64,000 nt of DNA, from positions 18,770,400 to 18,834,399 of the forward strand of contig OY744612.1 in assembly GCA_963556255.1 (NCBI GenBank), in the 5' to 3' direction. A program made the translations under genes and the position numbers. The DNA comes from Allolobophora icterica (Eukaryota > Annelida > Clitellata > Crassiclitellata > Lumbricidae). The notes under the pieces were generated by a model, which ran no database searches, had not been told where the DNA came from, and saw nothing but the letters and a program-made list of their open reading frames with translations. Positions within the stretch are counted from its first letter, which is position 1, and each line of letters begins with the position of its first letter. Positions 46,077 through 57,640 of the stretch are shown in pieces.

Positions 46077-46213
46077 CTCTGGCGTAAACTTGTCCAAAAT
46101 ATTGGGGGGCAGTTGGTTATTCATTCTACACTTGTTGCATTGGGTGTAAGTCCATCTCAATTATTGGGGGCACGTGCCCAGGCTCCCCCTGCCCCCCAGA
46201 GTCTACGCCGATG
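46077..46213. mobile_element. hAT-type MITE, 137 bp, TSD TCTATACG
   Basis: Ends CTCTGGCGTAAACT and AGTCTACGCCGATG are inverted repeats with a few mismatches. Direct repeat TCTATACG at 46069-46076 and 46214-46221. Interior has GGGGGGCAG and CTGCCCCCC. Confidence 0.85.
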
Positions 46214-46221
46214 TCTATACG

Positions 46222-47450
46222 ACGTCTTTCTAAACATCATCCATGAAACCATAACAGATTTAGATCTTTCTTTGACAGAAGCTGAAGTTTGATTTCATTG
46301 TACTCAGCCCTATGCACAAAACACTCCAATAGGCTACACATGGAGTTTTGCTGTTGTGGGCCCTTCCAGCTGGACCCGCTTACCTCAGGGTCTTAGTCGT
46401 GGTAGTAGTAGTGGTAGTAGTGGTATCGGAAGCAGTAGTATTAGTAGTTTGAAGCAATGGTATTAGTAGTTTCTGTTTAACAATACTGGTGTGTCATAAA
46501 AAATATGATTAGCGTCGCCCTCCTCCTTTATCCAGAACAGTAGGCGTAGGCCTATAGGACTGATGGGTTCGCGGGCCTTCCGGGGATGAGATGGGGAAAA
46601 CCAATACTGTAAAATGATTGGATACAAGATGCACGTGATCTACATCGATGCCGTGATTAGATACTGATTGATGACGTCATATTGTTAAGCCACTGATGAC
46701 GTAAAATCCATTGCCAATGGCAACGTTTGTAGGATTTTAGATGCAACAGACCAAGAAATACAGACGTACGTTTAGTCATGAACTTCTAATAATCATAAAT
46801 TATAAGTATTTTGCTGAAACTAGAATTAAGTTTTATGTTCAGAAATAAAAAGATCGACCCTGTGATCGATATTAAAAGGTAGGCTACTAATATTCTATTG
46901 TGATCGAAATATTCGAAGAAAAGCAGAACGGTGAGAAAACAAATGACATCATTTCGACATCATAGCCTAATAACAGATCTTCTACCTCAAAAGTAATAAA
47001 AGAATAAAGATTTAACATGTTTTACAGAAATTTGAATTAACTATTTGCGTACAGCATACATAACATAGAAACATACATACACAGTGCATGTAGACAATTT
47101 TCAGTGTTTAAGTTCTGGAAAAAGCTGGGGTCGAAATTTTACATAAAACCAAAGTATACGAACGCAGGTCAAAATCTAGTGTTTTAATATGTTGCAAACG
47201 AAACAACTGATGACCCATGGGATAAATTTTTTCATCTTTAAATTTATTTACAACACAAACAAGAGTGACCTTTCTTGCAACTTGGATACCCTTCGCTTAG
47301 TCCGGCATTAAAACGACTTAGTCTGTCGAAGCCTTGGTCAAAGAACCATCTGATTTATCATTTACTCACAGCAAAAAACCGGCTAGCTTACGCTTATTCC
47401 ATGGCGCAGGGGCTTTAGTTTGATATGAGATATAACGGCATACCTGACAC
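46222..47450. other. No recognised gene
   Basis: Mixed AT-rich sequence with a small GTAGTAGTAG/TAGTGG run (46400-46450), CRE-type TGACGTCA at 46674 and TAGGCCTA at 46547. No gene seen. Confidence 0.4.
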
Positions 47451-47454
47451 TGGG

Positions 47455-47668
47455 AAGGAGGGATCGAGTAATGGTAACACTCATGAGCATTAGGTTTGCG
47501 GATCGATTCCCGTAACCCCCTCTAGGGCGGGGCCTTGCATGGCTGCCCAACCGTGTGTTTAATTAAGATCTTGATTGTACTTTCAGGTTTCATAGTAATC
47601 TGACTGCGTCTGTCAGTTTGAAATAATAAAGAATATTATTATTATTATTTATTATTATTATTACTGTG
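47455..47668 (+). mobile_element. tRNA-derived SINE, copy B, with TTA tail
   Basis: A-box-like GATCGAGTAATGG, B-box GGATCGATTCCC (about 47500-47511), body CTTGCATGGCTGCCCAACCG, AAGATCTTGATTGTAC, and AATAATAAAGAATATTATTA running into a TTA tail. The most complete copy of the family. Confidence 0.85.
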
Positions 47669-47920
47669 GCTGCCTCATACTTGGTTGCTACATCTCATTC
47701 GGCCTGTGGATACGCGGAACTGGCGCAAAGGTCTTACTTCGAAATTCGAAGAATAGGCACACTACGACTTGACGATGCGACAAAGTTATCCCCATCGCAA
47801 TAAGTCAACTTAATATGACAATGTCCACGTCAAAGAACTCTCGAATTAACCAAACTTCTTAAAATACAATATCGAAACTCTTATCTATCTTAGCCTCGAG
47901 CGCGTCGTCTGCAGACAGCT
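47669..47920. other. No recognised gene
   Basis: Short mixed stretch. Nothing recognised. Confidence 0.35.
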
Positions 47921-47924
47921 CACC

Positions 47925-49029
<1,105 letters not shown>

Positions 49030-49078
49030 GCCTCTAACTGTGTATGAACATGCATCGTCACCTCTCTCTCTCTCCCGC

Positions 49079-49235
49079 TCCCTCCCTCCCTCCCTCCCTC
49101 CCTCCCTCCCTCCCTCCCTCCCTCCCTCCCTCCCTCCCTCCCTCCCTCCCTCCCTCCCTCCCTCCCTCCCTCCCTCCCTCCCTCCCTCCCTCCCTCCCTC
49201 CCTCCATCCCTCCCTCCCTCCCTTCCTCCCTCCCT
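49079..49235. repeat. CCCT microsatellite
   Basis: About 38 units, nearly perfect, abutting the satellite. Confidence 0.97.
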
Positions 49236-49520
49236 CGTTCGATGTTTTATGTTCGATGTTTAATGTTTGATGTTCAATGTTTTCGTTCGATGTTTTATGT
49301 TCGTTGTTCAATGTTTTATTTTCGATGTTACATCTTTTATTTTCGATGTTCAATGTTTTATGTTCGATGTTCGATGTTTTATGTTCGATGTTCGATGTCT
49401 TATGTTCAATGTTTTATGTTCGATGTTTGATGTTTCATGTTCGATGTTCAATGTTTTATGTTCGATGTTCAATGTTTTATGTTCGATGTTCAATGTTTTA
49501 TGTTCGATGTTCAATGTTTT

Positions 49521-49560
49521 ATGTTCGCTGTTCGATGATAAATCATCGAACAGCGAACAT
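49521..49560. repeat. Perfect 40-bp palindrome in the satellite
   Basis: ATGTTCGCTGTTCGATGAT, AA, then its exact reverse complement. This is the only place where the satellite motif inverts for three units. Confidence 0.95.
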
Positions 49561-49585
49561 GTTCGATGTTCGATGTTTTATGTTC

Positions 49586-49781
49586 CAGGGCCGTAGCCAG
49601 GATTTTGTTTCGGGGGGTGTTTTCTGTTTCGGGGGGTGATTTCTCGTCCTTGAACAAGCCGAAATGCAACCGAGTCAACCGACCAAGGGGATTGTCATTA
49701 GTAAATGCATTATTTTATTTTTACATTATTTAATTTCGGGGGGTGTTTAAACACCAAAAACACCCCCTAGCTACGGCCTTG
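49586..49781. mobile_element. hAT-type MITE, 196 bp, TSD TTATGTTC, inside satellite
   Basis: Ends CAGGGCCGTAGC and GCTACGGCCTTG (one mismatch). Flanks TTATGTTC at 49578-49585 and 49782-49789 fit an 8-bp duplication, although the satellite itself repeats this word. TTTCGGGGGGTG is repeated three times inside. Confidence 0.88.
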
Positions 49782-52359
49782 TTATGTTCGATGTTTTATG
49801 TTCGAAGTTTTATGTTCGAAGTTTCGATGTTTTATGTTCGATGTTCAATGTTTTATGTTCGATGTCTTAAATTCGATGCTCAATGTTTTATGTTCGTGGT
49901 TCGATGTTTTATGTTCGATGTTCAATGTTTTATGTTCGATGTTCGATGTTCGATGTTTTATGTTCATGTTCGATGTTTTATGTTCAACGTTTTATGTTCG
50001 ATGTTTGATGTTTGATGTTCGATGTTCAATGTTTTATGTTCGATGATCAATGTTTTATGTTCGATGTTCGATGTTTTATGTTCGATGTTCGATGTTTTCT
50101 GTTCGATGTTTTCTGTTTTGTGTTCGATGTTCCATATTCGATGTTTGATGTTTTATGTTAGATGTTCAATGTTTCATGTTCGATGTTCAATGTTTTATGT
50201 TTTATGTTAGATGTTCGATGTTTTATGCTCGTTGTTCAATGTTTCATATTCGATGTTTGATGTTTCATGTGCGATGTTCAGTGTTTAATGTTGGATGTTT
50301 GATGTTTTATGTTCAATATTTTATGTTCGATGTTTCATGTTTCATATTCGATGTTCAATGTTTTATGTTGGATGTTTGATGTTTTATGTTCAAAATTTTA
50401 TGTTCGATGTTTGATGTTTTATGTGCGATGTTCAGTGTTTTATGTTGGATGTTTGATGTTTGATGTTCAATATTTTATGTTCGATGTTTGATGTTTTATG
50501 TTCAATATTTTATGTTCGATGTTTGATGTTTCATGTTCGATTTTCAATGTTTTATGCTGGAGGTTTGATGTTTTATGTTCAATATTTTATGTTCGATGTT
50601 TGATGTTTGATGTTCGATGTTCAATGTTTTATGTTGGAGGTTTGATGTTTTATGTTCAATATTTTATGTTCGATGTTCAATGTTTTATGTTCGACGTTTG
50701 ATGTTTTATGTTCAATATTTTATGTTCGATGTTTGATGTTTGATGTTCGATGTTCAGTGTTTTATGTTGGATGTTTTATGTTTTATGTTCAATATTTTAT
50801 GTTCGATGTTTGATGTTTTATGTTCAATATTTTATGTTCAATGTTTGATGTTTCATGTTCGATTTTCAATGTTTTATGCTGGAGGTTTGATGTTTTATGT
50901 TCAATATTTTATGTTCGATGTTTGATGTTTCATGTTCGATGTTCAATGTTTTATGTTGGAGGTTTGATGTTTTATGTTCAATATTTTATGTTCGATGTTC
51001 AATGTTTTATGTTCGACGTTTGACGTTTTATGTTCAATATTTTATGTTCGATGTTTGATGTTTGATGTTCGATGTTCAATGTTTTATGTTCGCTGTTCAA
51101 TGTTTTATGTTCAATGTTTTATGTTCGACGTTTGATGTTTCATGTTCGATGTTCAATGTTTTATGTTCGATGTTCGATGTTTTATGTTCATTGTTTTATG
51201 TTCGATGTTTGATGTTTCATGTTCGATGTTCAGTGTTTTATGTTCGATGTTCAATGTTTTATGTTCGATGTTTCATGTTCGACGTTTGATGTTTTGTGTT
51301 CAATATTTTATGTTCGATGTTTGATGTTTCATGTTCGATTTTCAATGTTTATGTTCGATGTTCAATGTTTTATGTTCAATGTTTTATGTTCGACGTTTGA
51401 TGTTTTATGTTCAAATTTTATGTTCGATTTTTGATGTTTTATGTTCGATGTTCAATGTTTTATGTTCGATGTTCGATGTTTTATGTTCGATGTTCAATGT
51501 TTTATGTTCGATGTTTCATGTTCGATGTTCGATGTTTTCTGTTCGATGTTTGATGTTTTGTGTTCGATGTTTCATATTCGATGTTTGATGTTTTATGTTA
51601 GATGTTCGATGTCTTATGCTCGTTGTTCAATGTTTTATGTTCGATGTTTGATGTTTTATGTGCGATGTTCAGTGTTTAATGTTGGATGTTTGATGTTTTT
51701 TTATATTCAATATTTTATATTCGATGTTTGATGTTTTATGTTCGATGTCCAATGTTTTATGTTCGATGTTTTATGTTCGACGTTTGATGTTTTATGTTCA
51801 ATATTTTATGTTCGATGTTTCATGTTTCATGTTCGATGTTCAATGTTTTATGTTGGAGGTTTGATATTTTATGTTCAATATTTTATGTTCGATGTTTGAT
51901 GTTTTATGTTCGATGTTCAATGTTTTATGTTCGATGTTCAATGTTTTATGTTCAATGTTTTATGTTCGACGTTTGATGTTTTATGTTCAATATTTTATGT
52001 TCGATGTTTGATGTTTCATGTTCGATGTTCAATGTTTTATGTTCGATGTTCGATGTTTTATGTTCATTGTTTTATGCTCGATGTTTCATGTTCGATGTTC
52101 AATGTTTTATGTTCGATGTTCAATGTTTTATGTTCGATGTTCAATGTTTTATGTTCAATGTTTTATGTTCGACGTTTGATGTTTTATGTTCAATATTTTA
52201 TGTTCGATGTTTGATGTTTCATGTTCGATGTTCAATGTTTTATGTTCGATGTTCGATGTTTTATGTTCATTGTTTTATGCTCGATGTTTCATGTTCGATG
52301 TTCAATGTTTTATGTTCGATGTTCAATGTTTTATGTTCGATGTTTGATGTGTTCATTGT

Positions 52360-53730
52360 TCAATGTTTTATGTTCAATGTTTAATGTTCGACGTTTGATG
52401 TTTTATGTTCAATATTTTATGTTCGATGTTTGATGTTTCATGTTCGATGTTCAATGTTTTATGTCCGATGTTCAATGTTTTATGTTCATTGTTTTATGTT
52501 CGATGTTTGATGTTTCATATTCGATGTTCAATGTTTCATGTTCGATGTTCAATGTTTTATGTTCGATGTTCGATGTTCGATGTTTTATGTTCAATATTTC
52601 ATGTTCGATGTTTGATGTTTCATGTTCGATGTTCAATGTTTCATGTTCGATGTTCAATGTTTTATGTTCGATGTTTGATGTTTTATGTTCGATGTTCAAT
52701 GTTTTATGTTCGACGTTTGATGTTTGATGTTCAATATTTTATGTTCGATGTTTGATGTTTCATGTTCGATGTTCAATGTTTTATGTTCGATGTTCGATGT
52801 TTTATGTTCATTGTTTTATGTTCGATGTTTGATGTTTCATGTTCGATGTTCAATGTTTTATGTTCGATGTTTGATGTTTTATATCCGATGTTCAATGATT
52901 TATGTTCGATGTTCGATGTTTTATTTTCAATATTTTATGTTCGATGTTTGATGTTTGATGTTTCATGTTGGATGTTCAATGTTTTATGTTCAATGTTTTA
53001 TGTTCGACGTTTGATGTTTTATGTTCAATATTTTATGTTCGATGTTTGATGTTTCATGGTCGATGTTCAATGTTTTATGTTCGATGTTCGATGTTTTATA
53101 TTCAATGTTTTATGTTCGATGTTTGATGTTTCATGTTCGATGTTCAATGTTTTATGTTCGATGTTCAATGTTTTATGTTAGATGTTCGATGTTTTATGTT
53201 CGATGTTCAATGTTTTATGTTCGATGTTAGATGTTTTATGTTCGATGTTCGATGTTTTCTGTTCGATGTTTGATGTTTTGTGTTCGATGTTTGATATTCG
53301 ATGTTTGATGTTTTATGTTAGATGTTCGATGTCTTATGCTCGTTGTTCAATGTTTTATGTTCGATGTTAGATGTTTTATGTTCGATGTTCAATGTTTTAT
53401 GTTCGATGTCTTAAGTTCGATGTTCAATGTTTGATGTTCGTGGTTCGATGTTTATGTTCAATGTTCAATGTTTTATGTTCGATGTTCGATGTTTTGTGTT
53501 CAATATTTCATGTTCGATGTTTGATGTTTCATGTTCGATGTTCAATGTTATATGTTCGATGTTCGATGTTTTATGTTCGATGTTCGATGTTTTCTGTTCG
53601 ATGTTTGATGTTCTGTGTTCGATGTTTGATGTTCGATGTTTGATGTTTTATGTTAGATGTTCGATGTCTTATGCTCATTGTTCAATGTTTTATGTTCTAT
53701 GTTTCATGTTCGATGTTCAATGTTTTATGT
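52360..53730. repeat. Higher-order satellite block, copy 1
   Basis: Copy 1 of a tandem ~1,357-bp duplication. Order and spacing of the variant 7-mers match copy 2 (53717-55087) with very few substitutions and one-base indels (offset 1357 changing to 1356 near 52990). Confidence 0.9.
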
Positions 53731-55087
53731 TCAATGTTTAATGTTCGACGTTTGATGTTTTATGTTCAATATTTTATGTTCGATGTTTGATGTTTCATGT
53801 TCGATGTTCAATGTTTTATGTCCGATGTTCAATGTTTTATGTTCATTGTTTTATGTTCGATGTTTGATGTTTCATATTCGATGTTCAATGTTTCATGTTC
53901 GATGTTCAATGTTTTATGTTCGATGTTCGATGTTCGATGTTTTATGTTCAATATTTCATGTTCGATGTTTGATGTTTCATGTTCGATGTTCAATGTTTCA
54001 TTTTCGATGTTCAATGTTTTATGTTCGATGTTTGATGTTTTATGTTCGATGTTCAATGTTTTATGTTCGACGTTTGATGTTTGATGTTCAATATTTTATG
54101 TTCGATGTTTGATGTTTCATGTTCGATGTTCAATGTTTTATGTTCGATGTTCGATGTTTTATGTTCATTGTTTTATGTTCGATGTTTGATGTTTCATGTT
54201 CGATGTTCAATGTTTTATGTTCGATGTTTGATGTTTTATATCCGATGTTCAATGATTTATGTTCGATGTTCGATGTTTTATTTTCAATATTTTATGTTCG
54301 ATGTTTGATGTTTGATGTTTCATGTTGGATGTTCAATGTTTTATGTTCAATGTTTATGTTCGACGTTTGATGTTTTATGTTCAATATTTTATGTTCGATG
54401 TTTGATGTTTCATGGTCGATGTTCAATGTTTTATGTTCGATGTTCGATGTTTTATATTCAATGTTTTATGTTCGATGTTTGATGTTTCATGTTCGATGTT
54501 CAATGTTTTATGTTCGATGTTCAATGTTTTATGTTCGATGTTCGATGTTTTATGTTCGATGTTCAATGTTTTATGTTCGATGTTAGATGTTTTATGTTCG
54601 ATGTTCGATGTTTTCTGTTCGATGTTTGATGTTTTGTGTTCGATGTTTGATATTCGATGTTTGATGTTTTATGTTAGATGTTCGATGTCTTATGCTCGTT
54701 GTTCAATGTATTATGTTCGATGTTAGATGTTTTATGTTCGATGTTCAATGTTTTATGTTCGATGTCTTAAGTTCGATGTTCAATGTTTGATGTTCGTGGT
54801 TCGATGTTTATGTTCAATGTTCAATGTTTTATGTTCGATGTTCGATGTTTTATGTTCAATATTTCATGTTCGATGTTTGATGTTTCATGTTCGATGTTCA
54901 ATGTTATATGTTCGATGTTCGATGTTTTATGTTCGATGTTCGATGTTTTCTGTTCGATGTTTGATGTTCTGTGTTCGATGTTTGATGTTCGATGTTTGAT
55001 GTTTTATGTTAGATGTTCGATGTCTTATGCTCATTGTTCAATGTTTTATGTTCTATGTTTCATGTTCGATGTTCAATGTTTTATGTT
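53717..55087. repeat. Higher-order satellite block, copy 2
   Basis: Copy 2 of the block above. The high similarity implies a recent duplication. Confidence 0.9.
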
Positions 55088-55234
55088 CGATGTCTTAAGT
55101 TCGATGTTCAATGTTTTATGTTCGTGGTTCGATGTTCTATGTTCAATGTTCAATGTTTTATGTTCGATGTTCGATGTTTTATGTTCGATGTTCGATGTTT
55201 TATGTTCAATATTTCATGTTCGTTGTTCATTGTT

Positions 55235-55345
55235 TTATGTACAACTCGCTGTTATTTGTGTTTGTCGCTAGGCCACGACGCCAGGTTCTGCAATTCGATC
55301 CAGAATTGTAGCTACTGCGGTGGCGAACACAGACGCTCAGTGGTC
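55235..55345 (+). pseudogene. Zinc-knuckle (gag/ORF1-like) fragment
   Basis: RCYLCLSLGHDARFC fits CX2CX4HX4C exactly, followed by NSIQNCSYCGGEHRRS, the start of a second knuckle. Such pairs occur in ORF1/gag proteins of retroelements. The frame is lost just downstream and the left side is satellite, so only this piece remains. Confidence 0.65.
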
Positions 55346-56045
55346 CGTTGGTCGCACCAAAGTCGTGTGCGTTTTTTTATAGTTCACCCTGTCTATTGGT
55401 CTCACCAGGGGTGTGTGCGTTTTATGACGTGGCTTCCCGTCTAGATGGCACAGTGGCAACTAGTGTGTTCGGCGGTTTTCGGTCGGCTCGCTTATTTGGT
55501 TCTTAGCAGCGCCTCTTTATACGCCTGGCTTTGGAACATCTTCTCCTTCATGCTGATGTGAGAAGAAGGAAGAACCAATGTGCGCAACCTGCTGCGGTCC
55601 ACAATTCGCATATCAAGCTCTTTTCACAAGTACATGTACGTGCTGGCAAAGACCGCGAATACGAACGGACAGGGTGAACTACAGATAACAAGCGCACACG
55701 CCCCTGTTGCGATCAACGGACAGGGTGAACCCAAACATGAACCTGAATCTGAATCCAGCCTCCGCCTCGATTCCAGACATCCAAACAACCGTGCTCCATG
55801 CCATGTACCAGGCCTGCTACTCAATCGGCGCTGTGCTCAAGGACTCTCATATCTCTTCTGTGACAACGTACAAGATCACGGAGTTGTTCGTAGGGGCCTT
55901 TCACCTGACCTTCGACATTCCCATCGAGACATTCGTCTCCAAAGCAAATGGCACCCTGAAAGACGCTGCTCATGCAAAGAACACAATGTTAATGTCGGTG
56001 GAGGTCACAACTAGAAACCCAATGAGACATAATATAATATACCTC
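55346..56045. other. Unassigned, partly open sequence
   Basis: Two overlapping plus-strand frames (55580-56014 and 55707-56213) are open for ~145-170 codons with normal composition. The second reads VLHAMYQACYSIGAVLKDSH and FHLTFDIPIETFVSKANG. No domain recognised. GGACAGGGTGAAC is repeated 54 bp apart. Possibly decayed retroelement or an exon. Confidence 0.35.
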
Positions 56046-56050
56046 TATGC

Positions 56051-56145
56051 TAGAGCCCTAAGCCGGCCGCGCCGCCGACATTTCGTGGGCGCCGCCGCCA
56101 TCGATCTTTTTATGTCGGCGCGTCGCCGGTGCCAGGCTTTTATGT
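56051..56145. repeat. GC-rich GCCGCCGAC repeat, copy 1
   Basis: CTAGAGCCCTAAGCCGGC, CGCCGACATTTCGTGGGCGC and GTCGGCGCG words. Related to 57505-57640. Confidence 0.75.
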
Positions 56146-56300
56146 TTAATTGCTATTGTTGCACATTTCATGTTTTGCATGAATTCGCGATATATTGCTT
56201 TAGTGCGAAATAGACGTTGACAAAACTAGACATCTTGTACTTACTTACCTCGTTTTACTTTTCTGGGTCTGTTTGCGACGCTTGATCAGCAACAAGAATT
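56146..56300. other. No recognised gene
   Basis: Short mixed stretch. Confidence 0.3.
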
Positions 56301-56302
56301 AG

Positions 56303-56378
56303 TGACGTCAATGCTATGAGCCTATGACGTCACCAGTTGGTGACGTCAATGCTATGAGTCTATGACGTCACCAATTGG
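56303..56378. promoter_or_regulatory. Two 38-bp tandem units with four CRE palindromes
   Basis: Units 56303-56340 and 56341-56378 differ at two bases. Each has TGACGTCA at the start and ATGACGTCACC later, giving four full CREB/ATF-type palindromes in 76 bp. A related single unit is at 58011-58045. Confidence 0.75.
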
Positions 56379-57504
56379 CGTTGACTTTTGCAATAGTTAA
56401 CGTTTGATGAAGTATGGCAACAAATGAAGGTCTAAAAGAACTCTATGTGCGTGAGTTGTTGTACGATGTGTACCGTATTGTTTGGTAGACCGGCCGTACG
56501 CTAGGGTTGAAGAGAACCGTCTAGTACTCTAGTTGCAATGTTGTATAGGCGAGTAGTCGCGTTCGCAGACTGGCCGATTCGGCCCATGCAGGCCAGTTAC
56601 TGGCCGCTGTTTACATCTTCCAGGCGATGCTACTACTTAGCAGCTGTTAGGTAGCCTAGCAAACAACTTTCTACCTAATTTCATTTTTTACCAGCATAAT
56701 CAATTAATCATACTCCCATGCAGTAATTTAATTATTTAAAATTGCCTGCGAATTCGACCTATGTAAAATTGTTAAGTTTTTGAACATTAATATCAGTATG
56801 TACCACGGAGGTTGTGTTTAGGTAGTAGACCACTAGGCCACTAGGCCCTAGGCCTATTTTAGTCAGCAATTTGCGCATTGTCTTACAAGTAGGGTCCGAT
56901 TAGGAATACAAGGTGCTGAAAACGGCTAACTGTATTCATTCATGAGAACTCTCATTTTGTGACAGAATAAAATGTCTACAGAGCTTGAGAGTCAGGAATA
57001 ATAAGGCGCTGAAACGCTGCTAAATGGCTATCTAGCACTTCTTAAAAGAATAGATGTAAGATAAGCTGAGAAGTTTGTATACTACAGTTAATTGTTTTAT
57101 TAAACAATTAAACTATTCTCAAAATGGCATGTAGGCCTTTTGATTGGTAGGAACTCGTGTGCAAATAATGAAGATAAAGAGCGATCTTACTGACTGTGAT
57201 TTTATGGTCTTATCTTGATGCCAAGATTCATTGACTCCCTGACCAAGTTCATTTTCCTTATATTTTGATGATCTTGTCTTTGTACCATGACAAACACTGT
57301 CATTTAAAGTGATATCTTGTTGCAAGTAGCCATTATTTTGATATTTCTGTTCCTATTCCCATTTCTTAGTACCTTGACAACAACAGCAATATTAATGTAT
57401 TTGTGTGTAGCTGAGCTTCAGAGAACTTGGCCCTCTTGGCAGGTCACAGGACAAACGACTGTTCTATAGTCTCGTACAGTTACTCCTGCGTGTCAAGTAT
57501 CCTG
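56379..57504. other. No recognised gene
   Basis: AT-rich, non-repetitive. TAGGCCTA at 56849. No gene structure seen. Confidence 0.4.
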
Positions 57505-57640
57505 ACTAGAGCGCGCCGACGCCGACATTTCGTGGGCGTCGCCACTGATTTTTGTTGGTCGGCGCGCCGCCGCCATCGACCCAAAATCGCCGGCGCGCCG
57601 CCGCCGATACTATCAAGTCGGCGCAGGGCTATGGTCAAAA
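57505..57640. repeat. GC-rich GCCGCCGAC repeat, copy 2
   Basis: TGACTAGAGCGCGCCGACGC at the left and, inverted, TGACCATAGCCCTGCGCCGAC at the right suggest imperfect inverted ends. Interior GCCGGCGCGCCGCCG. No target duplication found. Confidence 0.7.

Larger units (their letters stand above)
49237..55243. repeat. ~6-kb satellite built from the 7-mer TGTTYRA
   Basis: The basic unit is TGTT + two variable bases + A (TGTTTTA, TGTTCGA, TGTTCAA, TGTTTGA, TGTTTCA), commonly combined as 21-mers such as TGTTTTATGTTCGATGTTCAA. Stop codons are rare on the plus strand, giving long artefact frames (MFYVRCSMFNVLC). Interrupted by a MITE (49586-49781). Contains local 203-bp repeats near 51.9-52.3 kb and a tandem 1.36-kb block. 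Confidence 0.97.

Noticed and set aside
49237..55243. Cysteine-rich repeat protein genes (MFYVRCSMFNVLC)
   Set aside because: All three plus frames are open to similar extents because the 7-mer TGTTYRA lacks stops. No start context, signal or splice structure.
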